DNA from: Embleya scabrispora DSM 41855
GTDB lineage: Bacteria; Actinomycetota; Actinomycetes; Streptomycetales; Streptomycetaceae
NCBI RefSeq assembly: GCF_000372745.1
Contig: NZ_KB889673.1
Span: forward strand, 17,430 to 81,429
Length of the DNA: 64,000 nt
Reading direction: 5' to 3'
The translations under genes and the position numbers were made by a program. Of the stretch, positions 34,565 to 43,472 are shown one piece after another (position 1 is the stretch's first letter; every line of letters begins with the position of its first letter). The notes beneath the pieces were generated by a model that saw only the letters and a program-made list of their open reading frames with translations, was not told where the DNA came from and did no database searches.

Positions 34565-36192
34565 TCCACGGCCCCCGCAAAGGCGACCGCGTCCGGCTGG
34601 GCGACTCCGGGCTCGTCGTGGAGGTGGAACACGACTCGCAGCGGCCCGGCGACGAATTCCTCGCGGGCTTCGGCAAGACCGCCCGCGACGGCCTGCACCT
34701 GAGGGCCAGGGGTACCTCGTGCGACCTGGTCATCAGCAACGTCCTGATCCTCGACCCGGTGGCCGGGATACGCACCGCCTCGATCGGGATCACCGACGGG
34801 CGGATCAGCGCGATCGGCCGCGCCGGCAACCCGGACACCCTCGACGGCGTGGACGTCGTCACCGGGACCGGCACGACGATCATCTCCGGAGAGGGATTGA
34901 TCGCCACCGCCGGAGCGATCGACACCCACGTCCACCTGATGTCGCCACGGATCATGGAAGCGTCGCTGGCATCCGGCGTCACCACCATCATCGGGCAGGA
35001 GTTCGGCCCGGTGTGGGGCGTCGGGGTGAACTCACCCTGGGCTCTGCGGCACGCCTTCAGCGCCTTCGACGCGTGGCCGGTCAACATCGGATTCCTGGCC
35101 CGCGGATCCGCCTCCGACCCGGAGTCCCTGGTCCGCGCACTGCGGGAGGGCGGCGCGTGCGGGTTCAAGGTGCACGAGGACATGGGCGCGCACTCGCGCG
35201 CCCTGGACACGGCGCTGACCGTCGCCGAGGAATACGACGTCCAGGTGGCCCTGCACACCGACGGCCTCAACGAGAGCCTGTCGGTCGCGGACACCCTGGC
35301 CGTTCTCGACGGACGCACGATCCACGCCTTCCACATCGAGGGCTGCGGCGGCGGCCACGTCCCGGACGTGTTGCGCCTGGCCGGCGAGCCCAACGTGATC
35401 GGCTCGTCGACCAATCCGACGCTGCCGTTCGGGCGGGACGCGCTCGCCGAGCACTTCGACATGATCGTGTCCTGCCACGGACTCAAAACCGAACTGCCGT
35501 CCGACGTGGTCATCGCGCGCGACCGCATCCGGGCCGGGACCATGGGCGCCGAGGACATGCTGCACGAACTCGGCGTCATCCCGATCACGTCGTCGGACGC
35601 GCAGGGCATGGGGCGCGCGGGCGAGACCGTGCGCCGCACGCTGCAACTCGCCGCCAAGATGCGCGGCGGCGAGACCGACGGCCACGACAACGACCGGGTA
35701 CTGCGCTACCTCGCCAAGCTCACCATCAACCCGGCCATCGCGCACGGCCTCGCACACGAGATCGGGTCGATCGAGACGGGGAAACTGGCCGACATCGTGC
35801 TGTGGGAGCCCGCCTACTTCGGCGCGAAGCCGCAGCTCATCCTCAAGTCGGGCTTCCCCGCGTACGGCGTCACCGGCGACCCGAACGCGGCCGTGGAGAG
35901 CGCCGAACCGCGGGTGCTCGGGCCGCAGTTCGGTGCACACGGTGCCACGCCCGCGGAAATCTCCGTCGCGTTCGTCAATCAGGGGTTCATCGGCTCCGAT
36001 CTCCTGCCCACGCGGCGGCGAAGGGTTGCGGTGCAAGGAACACGCGGTATCGGACTTCCCGACATGGTGCTGAACCGGCGTACCGGCGCGGTCCGCGTCG
36101 AGTCCACCACCGGACGGGTCACCCTGGACGGCATGCGGATCCACAGCGACGCCGTCGACTCGGTCCCCCTCAACCGCCTCTACTTCCTGTGA
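34561..36192 (+). CDS. Urease alpha-like binuclear metallohydrolase
   Basis: A 543-aa homologue of UreC, slightly shorter than the usual about 570. The metal ligands look intact: His-His in DTHVHLM, the carbamylated Lys in CGFKVHEDMGA, His in VALHTDGLNES, His in HAFHIEGCGGGH and Asp in SSDAQGMG. The mobile flap normally VCHHLD is SCHGLK here: Cys and the first His remain, the second His is Gly. The loop that in ureases reads GGTGPATGTNATTCTPGPW is replaced by QEFGPVWGVGVNSPW. These changes around the active site suggest a different or wider substrate than urea. GTG start after GGAGGAG, coupled to the gamma-beta fusion. Confidence 0.85.
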   Translation: MIHGPRKGDRVRLGDSGLVVEVEHDSQRPGDEFLAGFGKTARDGLHLRARGTSCDLVISNVLILDPVAGIRTASIGITDGRISAIGRAGNPDTLDGVDVVTGTGTTIISGEGLIATAGAIDTHVHLMSPRIMEASLASGVTTIIGQEFGPVWGVGVNSPWALRHAFSAFDAWPVNIGFLARGSASDPESLVRALREGGACGFKVHEDMGAHSRALDTALTVAEEYDVQVALHTDGLNESLSVADTLAVLDGRTIHAFHIEGCGGGHVPDVLRLAGEPNVIGSSTNPTLPFGRDALAEHFDMIVSCHGLKTELPSDVVIARDRIRAGTMGAEDMLHELGVIPITSSDAQGMGRAGETVRRTLQLAAKMRGGETDGHDNDRVLRYLAKLTINPAIAHGLAHEIGSIETGKLADIVLWEPAYFGAKPQLILKSGFPAYGVTGDPNAAVESAEPRVLGPQFGAHGATPAEISVAFVNQGFIGSDLLPTRRRRVAVQGTRGIGLPDMVLNRRTGAVRVESTTGRVTLDGMRIHSDAVDSVPLNRLYFL

Positions 36193-36200
36193 GTGCAAGC

Positions 36201-36953
36201 ATGAGCAAGCGTGTGGCCTTGGTGACCGGCGGCTCGTCCGGCATCGGCCGGGCGATCGTGGCGGATCTGACCGCCCACGACTACGACACGGTGGTGCTGG
36301 ATCGGGAGCAGCCGGACGGCGACATCGGCGGGGCCACCTTCGTCCTCGGCGACGTCACCAGCCCGGACGACAACCAGCGCGCCGTCGATACCGCGCTCGA
36401 CCGGTACGGCGCGCTGCACCTGCTGGTCGGCAACGCCGGGATCCACGACGGCGAGGTGCGGCTGCGCGACCGGTCCGGGGCCGAACTGGCCGCGCTGGCC
36501 CGGCGGGTGCTCGACGTGGACGTCGTCGGCTACCTGTTGGCTGCCCGAGCCGCCGCCGAGGCGCTGACCACGTCACGCGGCACGATGGTGTTCACCCTGT
36601 CCGACGCGTCGTTCATGGTCGCTCCGGACCTGGGGGCCGGCATCGCCTACACCGCCGCCAAGCATGCCGCCCTCGGCGTGGTGCGGCACCTCGCCGCGGA
36701 CCTGGCACCACATGTCCGCGTGAACGCCGTTGCTCCCAGCGGCATTGTGACCGGACTGCGGGAGGCGGACGGTGCGGAGCTGTTCGCCGAAAACCCCGAC
36801 GCCATGCGGGAGGAGATTCGCAGCCAAAATCCCCTGGGCGTGGTCCTCAGCGCGGCTCAACTCGCCCCGCTGTACCGCTTCCTCGCATCGGACGAGGCCT
36901 GCGGCATGACGGGCGAAGTCCTGCGCCCCGACGGAGGGCTGTCGGTCCGCTGA
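36201..36953 (+). CDS. SDR, cis-dihydrodiol dehydrogenase-like
   Basis: A 250-aa short-chain dehydrogenase. The cofactor motif is TGGSSGIG, NAG is in LLVGNAGIHDG, and the Ser-Tyr-Lys triad is in FTLSDASF and YTAAK. The central part (TSRGTMVFTLSDASF, AYTAAKHAALGVVRHLAADL, APHVRVNAVAPSGI) resembles BphB-type dehydrogenases that re-aromatise cis-dihydrodiols with NAD+. That fits the Rieske oxygenase of the same operon. The start is ATG 36201; a GTG at 36189 overlaps the urease-like stop and is an alternative. Confidence 0.85.
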   Translation: MSKRVALVTGGSSGIGRAIVADLTAHDYDTVVLDREQPDGDIGGATFVLGDVTSPDDNQRAVDTALDRYGALHLLVGNAGIHDGEVRLRDRSGAELAALARRVLDVDVVGYLLAARAAAEALTTSRGTMVFTLSDASFMVAPDLGAGIAYTAAKHAALGVVRHLAADLAPHVRVNAVAPSGIVTGLREADGAELFAENPDAMREEIRSQNPLGVVLSAAQLAPLYRFLASDEACGMTGEVLRPDGGLSVR

Positions 36954-37086
36954 CTTCCTCGAGGCGCCGTGGAGCCTGCGCTTCGCCGCCGTGACCCCGA
37001 CGGCGCGCCGTCTGTGGGTCGGCCGCCGGACGCCCCGGAGCCCTCGAATCCGAACCTCGTGATCTACCCGGATCCATCTGAGACGT

Positions 37087-37147
37087 CCCCGAACAACCCC
37101 GAACAACCGCGAACAACCCTGAACCACCCTGAAAGCCCTGAACCAGT
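37087..37147. repeat. 10-bp tandem repeat before the carboxyltransferase gene
   Basis: Six successive 10-base units related to CCCCGAACAA, the first three almost identical and the later ones drifting to CCCTGAACCA. The period is close to one helical turn. The block ends 12 bases before the ATG at 37160 and replaces a normal ribosome binding site region, so it may bind a protein or affect translation. Confidence 0.75.
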
Positions 37148-37159
37148 CAAGGACCGCAC

Positions 37160-38665
37160 ATGCCCAAGCGGCAGACCGCACGCGACCTCATAGCGTCGAT
37201 ACTCGACCCCGACTCCTGGGTGTCCTGGGACACGCCGATCGTCCCCGCCGGGCGGGACGCGGCGTACGACTCCGAACTGACGGAAGCACGTCTCAAGACC
37301 GGTGTCGACGGCGCGGTGCTGACCGGCGAGGGTCGCATCCACGGGCGGCGAATCGCCCTGCTGGTCAGCGAGTTCCGCTTCCTGGGAGGGTCCATCGGCG
37401 TGCGCGAAGCCGAACGCATCGTCGACGCGCTCGAGCGCGCGACACGTGCGGGGCTCCCCGTTCTGGCCCTACCGGCCTCGGGAGGAACGCGGATGCAGGA
37501 GGGGACGCCCGCCTTCGTCCACATGGCCGACATCTGCGCGGCCGTGGTCCGCCACAAGCGCGTCGGCCTGCCGTACCTGGTCCACCTGCGCCACCCCACC
37601 ACCGGCGGCGTGATGGCCTCGTGGGGCGCACTCGGCCACATCACGACCGCCGAACCCGGCGCCCTCCTCGGCTTCCTCGGCCCCCGCGTCTTCGAAACGC
37701 TCACCGGGACCACCTTCCCGGCCGACGTGCAGACCGCGGAGAACCTCTTCGCCCACGGACTGGTCGACGCCGTCGTACCGGCGACCCAACTGGCCGACCT
37801 GGTCGCGCGGATCGTCCGCCTCAACGACATCACCCCCGCCTGCCCGCGCCCACCCGGCGATCACCCCGCCCCTGCGGTCGATGCCTGGGACGCGATCCGA
37901 CGCACCCGGCGGCGCGGACGCCCGGGACTGCGTCAACTCGTCGACCGTGCCGAGGACGTCGTCCCGCTCAACGGCACCGGCCACGGCGAACGCGAACCGT
38001 CGATGTACCTCGGGCTCATGCGCTTCGGCAACGCGTCGTGCGTGGTTGTCGGGCACGACCGCACGGCCGAAGCGGAGTCCGGCCCGGCCGGCCCCGCCGG
38101 ACTCCGCACCGCGCGCCGCGGGATGCACCTGGCCGAGGAACTGGGCCTGCCGCTGCTCACCGTGATCGACACCGCCGGAGCGACCTTGTCGGTTGCGGCG
38201 GAAGAAGGCGGCCTCGCCAAGGAGATCGCGGCCTGCCTTGCCGAACTGACCACCCTGCGAACCCCCACGGTGTCCCTCCTCCTCGGCCGAGGCACCGGCG
38301 GCGGCGCGCTGGCACTCCTCCCGGCGGACCGCGTCCTCGCCGCACAGAACGCCTGGGTCGCACCGCTCCCTCCCGAAGGAGCCAGCGCCATCGTGCACGG
38401 GCACCCGCTGTACGCGGCCGACATGAGCCGCGCCCAGAGGGTCGGTGCGGAACACCTCCTCGCGTCCGGGACGGTCGACCGGATCATCCCCGAGAGCCCC
38501 GACGCGTGCGATGCCCCGCACACCTTCATGGCGAACCTCCGCGTGGTCGTGGAGGCAGAACTGTCCGCCGCGGTCCAGGCGGGATACGACACCGAGCGCC
38601 GCACCGCCCGTTCTCGCGGCACGGGAGCGACACACGCAGCCGCCGGTGGTCGAGCACCCCGCTGA
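37160..38665 (+). CDS. Carboxyltransferase (AccDA/PccB-like), biotin-dependent type
   Basis: A 501-aa protein with two crotonase-like halves. The N-half has ALLVSEFRFLGGSIGVREAE and PVLALPASGGTRMQEGTPAF; the C-half has LPLLTVIDTAGATLSVAAEE and TVSLLLGRGTGGGALAL. This is the arrangement of acyl-CoA carboxylase carboxyltransferases, without the N-terminal zinc finger of AccD. Family role: carboxyl transfer between biotin and an acyl-CoA. No biotin carboxylase or biotin carrier is in this window, so it needs partners from elsewhere or does a decarboxylase-type reaction. It lies 206 bases after the SDR, behind a 10-bp repeat block. Confidence 0.85.
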   Translation: MPKRQTARDLIASILDPDSWVSWDTPIVPAGRDAAYDSELTEARLKTGVDGAVLTGEGRIHGRRIALLVSEFRFLGGSIGVREAERIVDALERATRAGLPVLALPASGGTRMQEGTPAFVHMADICAAVVRHKRVGLPYLVHLRHPTTGGVMASWGALGHITTAEPGALLGFLGPRVFETLTGTTFPADVQTAENLFAHGLVDAVVPATQLADLVARIVRLNDITPACPRPPGDHPAPAVDAWDAIRRTRRRGRPGLRQLVDRAEDVVPLNGTGHGEREPSMYLGLMRFGNASCVVVGHDRTAEAESGPAGPAGLRTARRGMHLAEELGLPLLTVIDTAGATLSVAAEEGGLAKEIAACLAELTTLRTPTVSLLLGRGTGGGALALLPADRVLAAQNAWVAPLPPEGASAIVHGHPLYAADMSRAQRVGAEHLLASGTVDRIIPESPDACDAPHTFMANLRVVVEAELSAAVQAGYDTERRTARSRGTGATHAAAGGRAPR

Positions 38666-38714
38666 GCAGGACCGCCGCTGTCGTCGTCCGACATCCGGGA
38701 AGGGCCGATGAAAC

Positions 38715-39782
38715 ATGCGTCACCTGAGCAGCGAACTCGAAGCGTGGTACCGCACCGGAGCGACTTTCGCGCTCGCCACCGTCGTGTCGACGCTGCGCAG
38801 CGCACCTCGCGAAGTCGGTGCTGTCATGGCCGTGTCGTCGGACGGCACAGCCCTCGGCAGCGTGTCCGGCGGCTGCGTCGAGGGCGCGGTCTACGAACTC
38901 GCCCGCGAGGTGACCGAGACCGGCCGTGCGCGGACAGCGAGCTACGGCGTGAGCGACGAGGACGCGCTCATGGCCGGACTGACCTGCGGGGGCACGCTCG
39001 AGGTGTTCGTCGAACCGGTGGACACCCGGCGCTACCGGGAGTTCCCTGCCGTACTCGCCGCCCTGCGCGACGACGGCGACCCGGTCGCGGTCGCCACCGT
39101 CATCGCAAGCCCCGACAGCCGCCGCATCGGCCACCACGTACTCTCCGGCGCCGCAGGCCCGTTGGCCGCCCACGCCGACCGCATGCTCGCCGCCGGCAAG
39201 ACCGGCGTCGTGGACACAATCGACGGACACGAGACCGTCTTCGTCCGCAGCCACCTGCCGCGCCCCCGCCTGCTGGTCTTCGGCTCGAACGACTACGCCA
39301 CCGCCGTCGCCGCCGTCGGGTCCTTCACCGGCTACCGGGTCACGGTCTGCGACGCCCGCGCCGTCTTCGCGACGCGGGACCGCTTCCCGCACGTCGACGA
39401 ACTCGTCGTCGACTGGCCGGACCGCTACCTCGCGCGTACGCACACCGACCGCCGAACCGCCGTCTGTGTCCTGACCCACGACCCCAAATTCGACGTACCC
39501 GTGCTCGCCCGCGCCCTGCGCCTGCCGGTCGCCTATATCGGAGCCATGGGCAGCCGCCAGGCACACCGAGACCGCCTCGACCGTCTTCGCCAGGCAGGCG
39601 TGACACCCGCGGAGCTCACCCGCCTCCACTCACCCATCGGCCTCGACCTCGGCGCCCGCACCCCGCAGCAGACCGCCATCGCGATCCTCGCCGAAATCAT
39701 CAGCGCGACCCAAGGAGGCACCGGCGCTCATCTGTCCCACACCACCGGTCGAATCCGCCGAGACGGAGCCACGGCGAGCTGA
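38715..39782 (+). CDS. XdhC/CoxI-family molybdenum-cofactor maturation factor
   Basis: A 355-aa protein. The N-terminal XdhC domain contains VVSTLRSAPREVGAVMAVSS and GSVSGGCVEGAVYE. The C-terminal Rossmann part has LLVFGSNDYATAVAAVG and PVAYIGAMGSRQAHRDR. XdhC proteins bind and sulphurate the molybdenum cofactor and insert it into xanthine-dehydrogenase-type enzymes. Its obvious client is the L-M fusion at 30241-33513. The ATG lies in AAACATGCG, with AGGG 10 bases before. It is the last plus-strand gene of the island. Confidence 0.92.
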   Translation: MRHLSSELEAWYRTGATFALATVVSTLRSAPREVGAVMAVSSDGTALGSVSGGCVEGAVYELAREVTETGRARTASYGVSDEDALMAGLTCGGTLEVFVEPVDTRRYREFPAVLAALRDDGDPVAVATVIASPDSRRIGHHVLSGAAGPLAAHADRMLAAGKTGVVDTIDGHETVFVRSHLPRPRLLVFGSNDYATAVAAVGSFTGYRVTVCDARAVFATRDRFPHVDELVVDWPDRYLARTHTDRRTAVCVLTHDPKFDVPVLARALRLPVAYIGAMGSRQAHRDRLDRLRQAGVTPAELTRLHSPIGLDLGARTPQQTAIAILAEIISATQGGTGAHLSHTTGRIRRDGATAS

Positions 39783-39940
39783 TTTCCGGGGCCGCATCGT
39801 GGGCCGAGGACGCACAGCGGAACACGGTTTCCTTATGACGGGCGCGGACAGCTGGCGACATGGAGATCCGCGCGGCGTGTGATTCGGGCGGATATCCTGC
39901 GGGGTCATCCCGGGAGGGAACGGGAGGGCGGGAGCCCGGC

Positions 39941-40894
39941 TTACGTGCCGACGGTAGGGGTGCCCGCGTCGATGCCGAGCATTTTGGCGGAGAGGACCAC
40001 TTCGTCCATGGCGCTGGTCGCCACGATGTGGTCCTCGGTCGCGAGGATCCGGTCGAAGTTGGCCAGGTATTCGCCCGGCGTCGCGCTGCCGGGATCGGGG
40101 GAGAGGTAGCCGGGCGCCACTCCCAGGAAGACTCGCGCGGCGCGCCCCGCGCCCACGGTGAACGTCTCGCCGGTGCACGGGGCGTTCTCGTCCGCGAGCA
40201 CCGCGACGAACGGCGCGACGTATTCGGCTTTGAAGAAGTGTGCGAGGAGGCCCCGCAGTTCGTCGTCGGGGATCTCGGCGGTCAGCCGGGTGTACGCGGT
40301 CGGCATGATCGCGTTGACCTTGATGTCGTGGGCCGCGCCGTCCTGTGCGAGGGCTCGGGTCAGACCGAGGACGCCGGCCTTGGCCGAGATGTAGTGGCTG
40401 GTGTGGGGGATGCCCAGGACCGATGTCGACGACGAGTTGACGACGCGTCCGTATCCCTGCGCTCGCATGATCGGCCATGCGGCGCGGATCATCTCGACGG
40501 TGCCCCAGTAGTGCACGTCGACCATGCGGCGGAACTCGGCGTCGGGGATGGCGTCGATCTCCCCGCCGCCGGAGATGCCCGCGTTGTTGACGAGGATGTC
40601 GACGCGGCCCCAGGTCTCGACCGCGGCGCCGATGACGCCCGCCGCGTCGACGGTGATGTCGCGGGTGTCCGCTTGCGCGGTGCCGCCCGCCGCGCGGATC
40701 TCGGCGGCCACCTGCTCGGCCGCGCCCGGGCCGTTCGCCCCGGCCGAGTCGTCGGCCGGCGGTTCGCCGTGGCTGCCGCCGCCGAGGTCGTTGACCAGGA
40801 CGCGGGCGCCGAGCCGGGCGAGTTCGAGGGCGTAGCCGCGGCCGAGCCCGCCTCCGGCGCCGGTGACCACGGCGACGCGATTCTCGAAGTCCAT
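39941..40894 (-). CDS. SDR, hydroxyacyl-CoA dehydrogenase-like
   Basis: A 317-aa short-chain dehydrogenase resembling the N-terminal part of peroxisomal multifunctional enzyme 2. TGAGGGLG cofactor motif, VLVNDLGGGSHGE, NNAG, Ser in NSSSTS and YISAK are present. The extra C-terminal 60 residues (VAPGYLSPD...) are typical of that subgroup. It probably oxidises a hydroxyacyl-CoA. It faces the XdhC gene across a 158-base gap in which no clear terminator was seen. Part of a three-gene minus unit with the next SDR and MarR. Confidence 0.88.
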   Translation of the reverse strand: MDFENRVAVVTGAGGGLGRGYALELARLGARVLVNDLGGGSHGEPPADDSAGANGPGAAEQVAAEIRAAGGTAQADTRDITVDAAGVIGAAVETWGRVDILVNNAGISGGGEIDAIPDAEFRRMVDVHYWGTVEMIRAAWPIMRAQGYGRVVNSSSTSVLGIPHTSHYISAKAGVLGLTRALAQDGAAHDIKVNAIMPTAYTRLTAEIPDDELRGLLAHFFKAEYVAPFVAVLADENAPCTGETFTVGAGRAARVFLGVAPGYLSPDPGSATPGEYLANFDRILATEDHIVATSAMDEVVLSAKMLGIDAGTPTVGT

Positions 40895-40972
40895 ATCTGA
40901 CTCTCCCTGTGTCGACGGGCCTGTCGGTGGGTCGGTGGGTCGGTGTGCCGTCGCGCCGAGTGGCGCGGTGGC

Positions 40973-41728
40973 TCAGTGGACCGTGAGGCCGCCGTCGATG
41001 CTGACGATCTGGCCGGTCATGAAGCTGCCCGCGTTGGAGGCGAGCAGCAGGGCGAGACCGGTCATCTCCTCGGGGTCGGCCATGCGCTTGAGCGGGGCCG
41101 CTTTGGTCATGCGTTCCTGCATGTCGGGTGTCGTTTTGAGGACCATGTCAGTCTTGACGGTGCCAGGCGCCATCGCGTTGACGCGGATGTTGTGGACGGC
41201 GAGTTCGCCGGCCATCGTGCGGGTGAAGGCCACCAGCGCGGACTTGCCCGCCGCGTACAGGCCCTTGCCTTCGGCGCGCGTGAACACGGCGGCGCTCACC
41301 ACGTTGACGACCGACGCGCGACCACTGGCGATCAGGTGCGGGAGCGCGTACTGGACCAGAAAGACCGGGCCGCGCAGGTTGACCGCGAACGACTTGTCCC
41401 AGGCTTCGGGGGTGATGTGCCCGACGGGCTGGGCGAGTTCGTTGGCGGCGTTATTGACGATGATGTCCAGGCGCCCGAAGCGCGCCACGGTGGCATCGAC
41501 GAGGGCCTCGAGCTGGTCGAGTTCGCCGAGGTGGGTGGCGACGGCCAGGGCCTGCCCGCCGGCCGCCTCGATCTCCTCGGCCACGGCCTTGCAGGCGTCG
41601 GCCTTGCGGCTGGCGATCACGACCGCGGCACCGGCGCGGGCGTAGGCATGGGCGATGGCGCGGCCGATGCCGCGGCTGCCGCCGGTCACGATGGCCACGC
41701 GGCCGGTGAGGTCGAATCGGTCGGTCAC
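40973..41728 (-). CDS. SDR oxidoreductase (FabG-like)
   Basis: A 251-aa short-chain dehydrogenase. TGGSRGIG cofactor motif, VIASRKAD, IIVNNAANE (NNA variant), VVSAAVF with the catalytic Ser, YAAGK with Tyr and Lys, and SIDGGLTV at the end. The substrate is unknown; neighbours suggest a beta-hydroxyacyl or alcohol intermediate of the same catabolic pathway. The GTG start shares GTGA with the MarR gene stop. Confidence 0.9.
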   Translation of the reverse strand: MTDRFDLTGRVAIVTGGSRGIGRAIAHAYARAGAAVVIASRKADACKAVAEEIEAAGGQALAVATHLGELDQLEALVDATVARFGRLDIIVNNAANELAQPVGHITPEAWDKSFAVNLRGPVFLVQYALPHLIASGRASVVNVVSAAVFTRAEGKGLYAAGKSALVAFTRTMAGELAVHNIRVNAMAPGTVKTDMVLKTTPDMQERMTKAAPLKRMADPEEMTGLALLLASNAGSFMTGQIVSIDGGLTVH

Positions 41729-42240
41729 GAGGTCACCTGTTCGTCGGTTGGTCCGGGGTCGGTGCGGGGTGCGGCGTCGAGGCCGGCCCCGGCAGCGGCG
41801 TCGCGCCAGCGTGCGGCGAACCGCTCCAGGAGCTCACCCAATTGCTCGCGTTCGGCGGGGTCCCAGTCGCGGACCGCCCAGGCGATGTCGGCGAGCCATG
41901 TGTCGCGCACCCGGGCGCGCAGACGCAGGCCGGCCTCGGTGACGCGGAGCAGGCTGGCCCTGCGGTCGGCGGGGTCCGGACCGCGCGCGACCAGCCCGGC
42001 GACCTCGAGCGGCCGGACCTGGCGGCTGGCCGTGGACTGGTCGACGCCGAGGCGCACCGCCAGTTCGCTGACGCCGAGGGAGCCTTCGCGTTCGAGGACG
42101 GACAGGATCGACAGTCCGGACTGGTGCAACTCGACGCCGGCGACCGCCAGCAGCCGGTTGCGGTAGCCGGGCAGCCGCGTCATGTCGGCCACTTGGCCGA
42201 CGAATGCTTCGATCCGGCGCACGGCTCGTTCGTCTGACAT
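41725..42240 (-). CDS. MarR-family regulator
   Basis: A 171-aa winged-helix regulator. The helix-turn-helix is in LGVSELAVRLGVDQSTASRQ, followed by the wing GLVARGPDPADRRASLL (the DxRxxxL signature of MarR). It is the first gene of the minus unit that holds two SDRs and is coupled to the second one by GTGA. A palindrome at 42251-42276 just upstream is a likely autoregulatory site. The effector is probably an aromatic or acyl compound (inference). Confidence 0.92.
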   Translation of the reverse strand: MSDERAVRRIEAFVGQVADMTRLPGYRNRLLAVAGVELHQSGLSILSVLEREGSLGVSELAVRLGVDQSTASRQVRPLEVAGLVARGPDPADRRASLLRVTEAGLRLRARVRDTWLADIAWAVRDWDPAEREQLGELLERFAARWRDAAAGAGLDAAPRTDPGPTDEQVTS

Positions 42241-42250
42241 GGCGTCAGTT

Positions 42251-42276
42251 TTGCATGCATCAGTACATGGATACAA
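42251..42276. promoter_or_regulatory. Putative MarR operator
   Basis: A 26-bp imperfect palindrome with half-sites TTGCATGCATC and, on the other strand, TTGTATCCATG (8 of 11 matches) around a short spacer. It begins 11 bases upstream of the MarR start codon. The position and symmetry fit autoregulation. The rest of 42277-42560 holds no gene, only a short GC-rich inverted repeat near 42453-42474. Confidence 0.5.
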
Positions 42277-42560
42277 GGCATTCGGGATGATCGGATCCGA
42301 CTTGCGGGCTCGGTCGCGGAGGTGCGGAGGGTAAATCGCGCCGGCGGGTGAGTCGCCTGAGGGGCGCGTGGGCGGTGTGCAACATATCCCGGGAATCCGG
42401 CTCCGGACGGGAACCGGAAATCCGATACCCGAAATCCGGTGCGCGACAAGTTCCGCGGCCGGAGATCTTCGGCCGAGGAACCCGTGTTCGCCTCCGTGCC
42501 GCGACGGTAATTCAAACCGCTTTCATGATGCCGCTTCGAGCGCCGCGGAATTCAGGTCGG

Positions 42561-43472
42561 CTAGTGGCTCAGTACGGCGAGCACCGCCTTGGCCATGGCG
42601 CTTTCACCGACCGCGTTCGGGTGGAAGGGAAGTGCGGGTGAACCCGGTATCAGGCCTTCGACCCACCGTTGGTCGGAGCACACGTCGTGGCCCTTGCTCG
42701 GAGTGGCCGTGTCGACGTACGTCGTGCCGTTCGCGGCTGCGGTGGTGGCCAGCATGCCGTTCAATTGGGTGATGATGCCGCGCAGGTACGCGACGTCGCC
42801 GATTGCCAGCGGCTGGCGTCCGAAGCACGTCCACTCGTTGTCCGGAAGGACCGACGGGTAGCCGACGAGGACGATCTTCGCCCCCGGCGCCTTGGTGTGG
42901 ATCGCCTGGAGGGCCGAGGCGAGTCGCGGTGCGGTCGCCGTGATGGCGGCGGCGAGGGTGTCGTTCTCGTACACCCATGACGCTGTGCCGAAGTCGAAGT
43001 GCCGGTCGGCGTATTGGTTGTGGCACGGAGCACCGAGCGGGTCCGACCCCGATACCAGGATGCACTTGAGAATGACTTCGACGACACCGAGCGGGGAGTC
43101 GCTGAGGTCGTTGCCGCCGATGCCGAGCGTCAGCAGGTCGGTGTCACTGTCGACGGCATCCAGCTGTGGCACCGGGGATACCTGGGATGCCGTCAGATCG
43201 AGGACCTTCGCACCCGCGCAGGTCACGTCACTGTAGTCGGCCACGCCGAGCGAGGCCGCGACGACACTTCCGAAGTCGTGGTTCGACCGCAGGCACGCAC
43301 CGGCGGACACATCCGGTATGCCCGCGCCCGCGGCGTACGAGTCGCCGAGCGCGGTGTACTTCGAATAGGACGGCGCACCCTGCGCGGTGGCCGGCCCGGT
43401 CAGGACCGTTGCGGCGAGTAGTGCGGCAGTACCGAGTAGAACGGGGGATCTTTTCAGGATCGTGCGGAGCAC
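42561..43472 (-). CDS. Secreted SGNH-hydrolase (lipase/esterase)
   Basis: A 303-aa exported esterase. A signal peptide is clear: basic start RTILKR, hydrophobic LLGTAALLAATVLTG, cleavage near ATAQGA. SGNH blocks: GDSYAAG with the Ser nucleophile, GIGGND with Gly and Asn, and HPNAVG with the catalytic His. Paired Cys residues suggest disulphides, as in Streptomyces SGNH lipases. GGGAGGAATT directly before the GTG at 43472 decides the start. It is the last gene after the GH3 gene but probably has its own promoter. Confidence 0.9.
   Translation of the reverse strand: MLRTILKRSPVLLGTAALLAATVLTGPATAQGAPSYSKYTALGDSYAAGAGIPDVSAGACLRSNHDFGSVVAASLGVADYSDVTCAGAKVLDLTASQVSPVPQLDAVDSDTDLLTLGIGGNDLSDSPLGVVEVILKCILVSGSDPLGAPCHNQYADRHFDFGTASWVYENDTLAAAITATAPRLASALQAIHTKAPGAKIVLVGYPSVLPDNEWTCFGRQPLAIGDVAYLRGIITQLNGMLATTAAANGTTYVDTATPSKGHDVCSDQRWVEGLIPGSPALPFHPNAVGESAMAKAVLAVLSH

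Noticed and set aside
37087-37147. 10-bp repeats as a CRISPR array or replication iterons
   Set aside because: Units are directly adjacent with no spacers, and no cas or replication genes are near.
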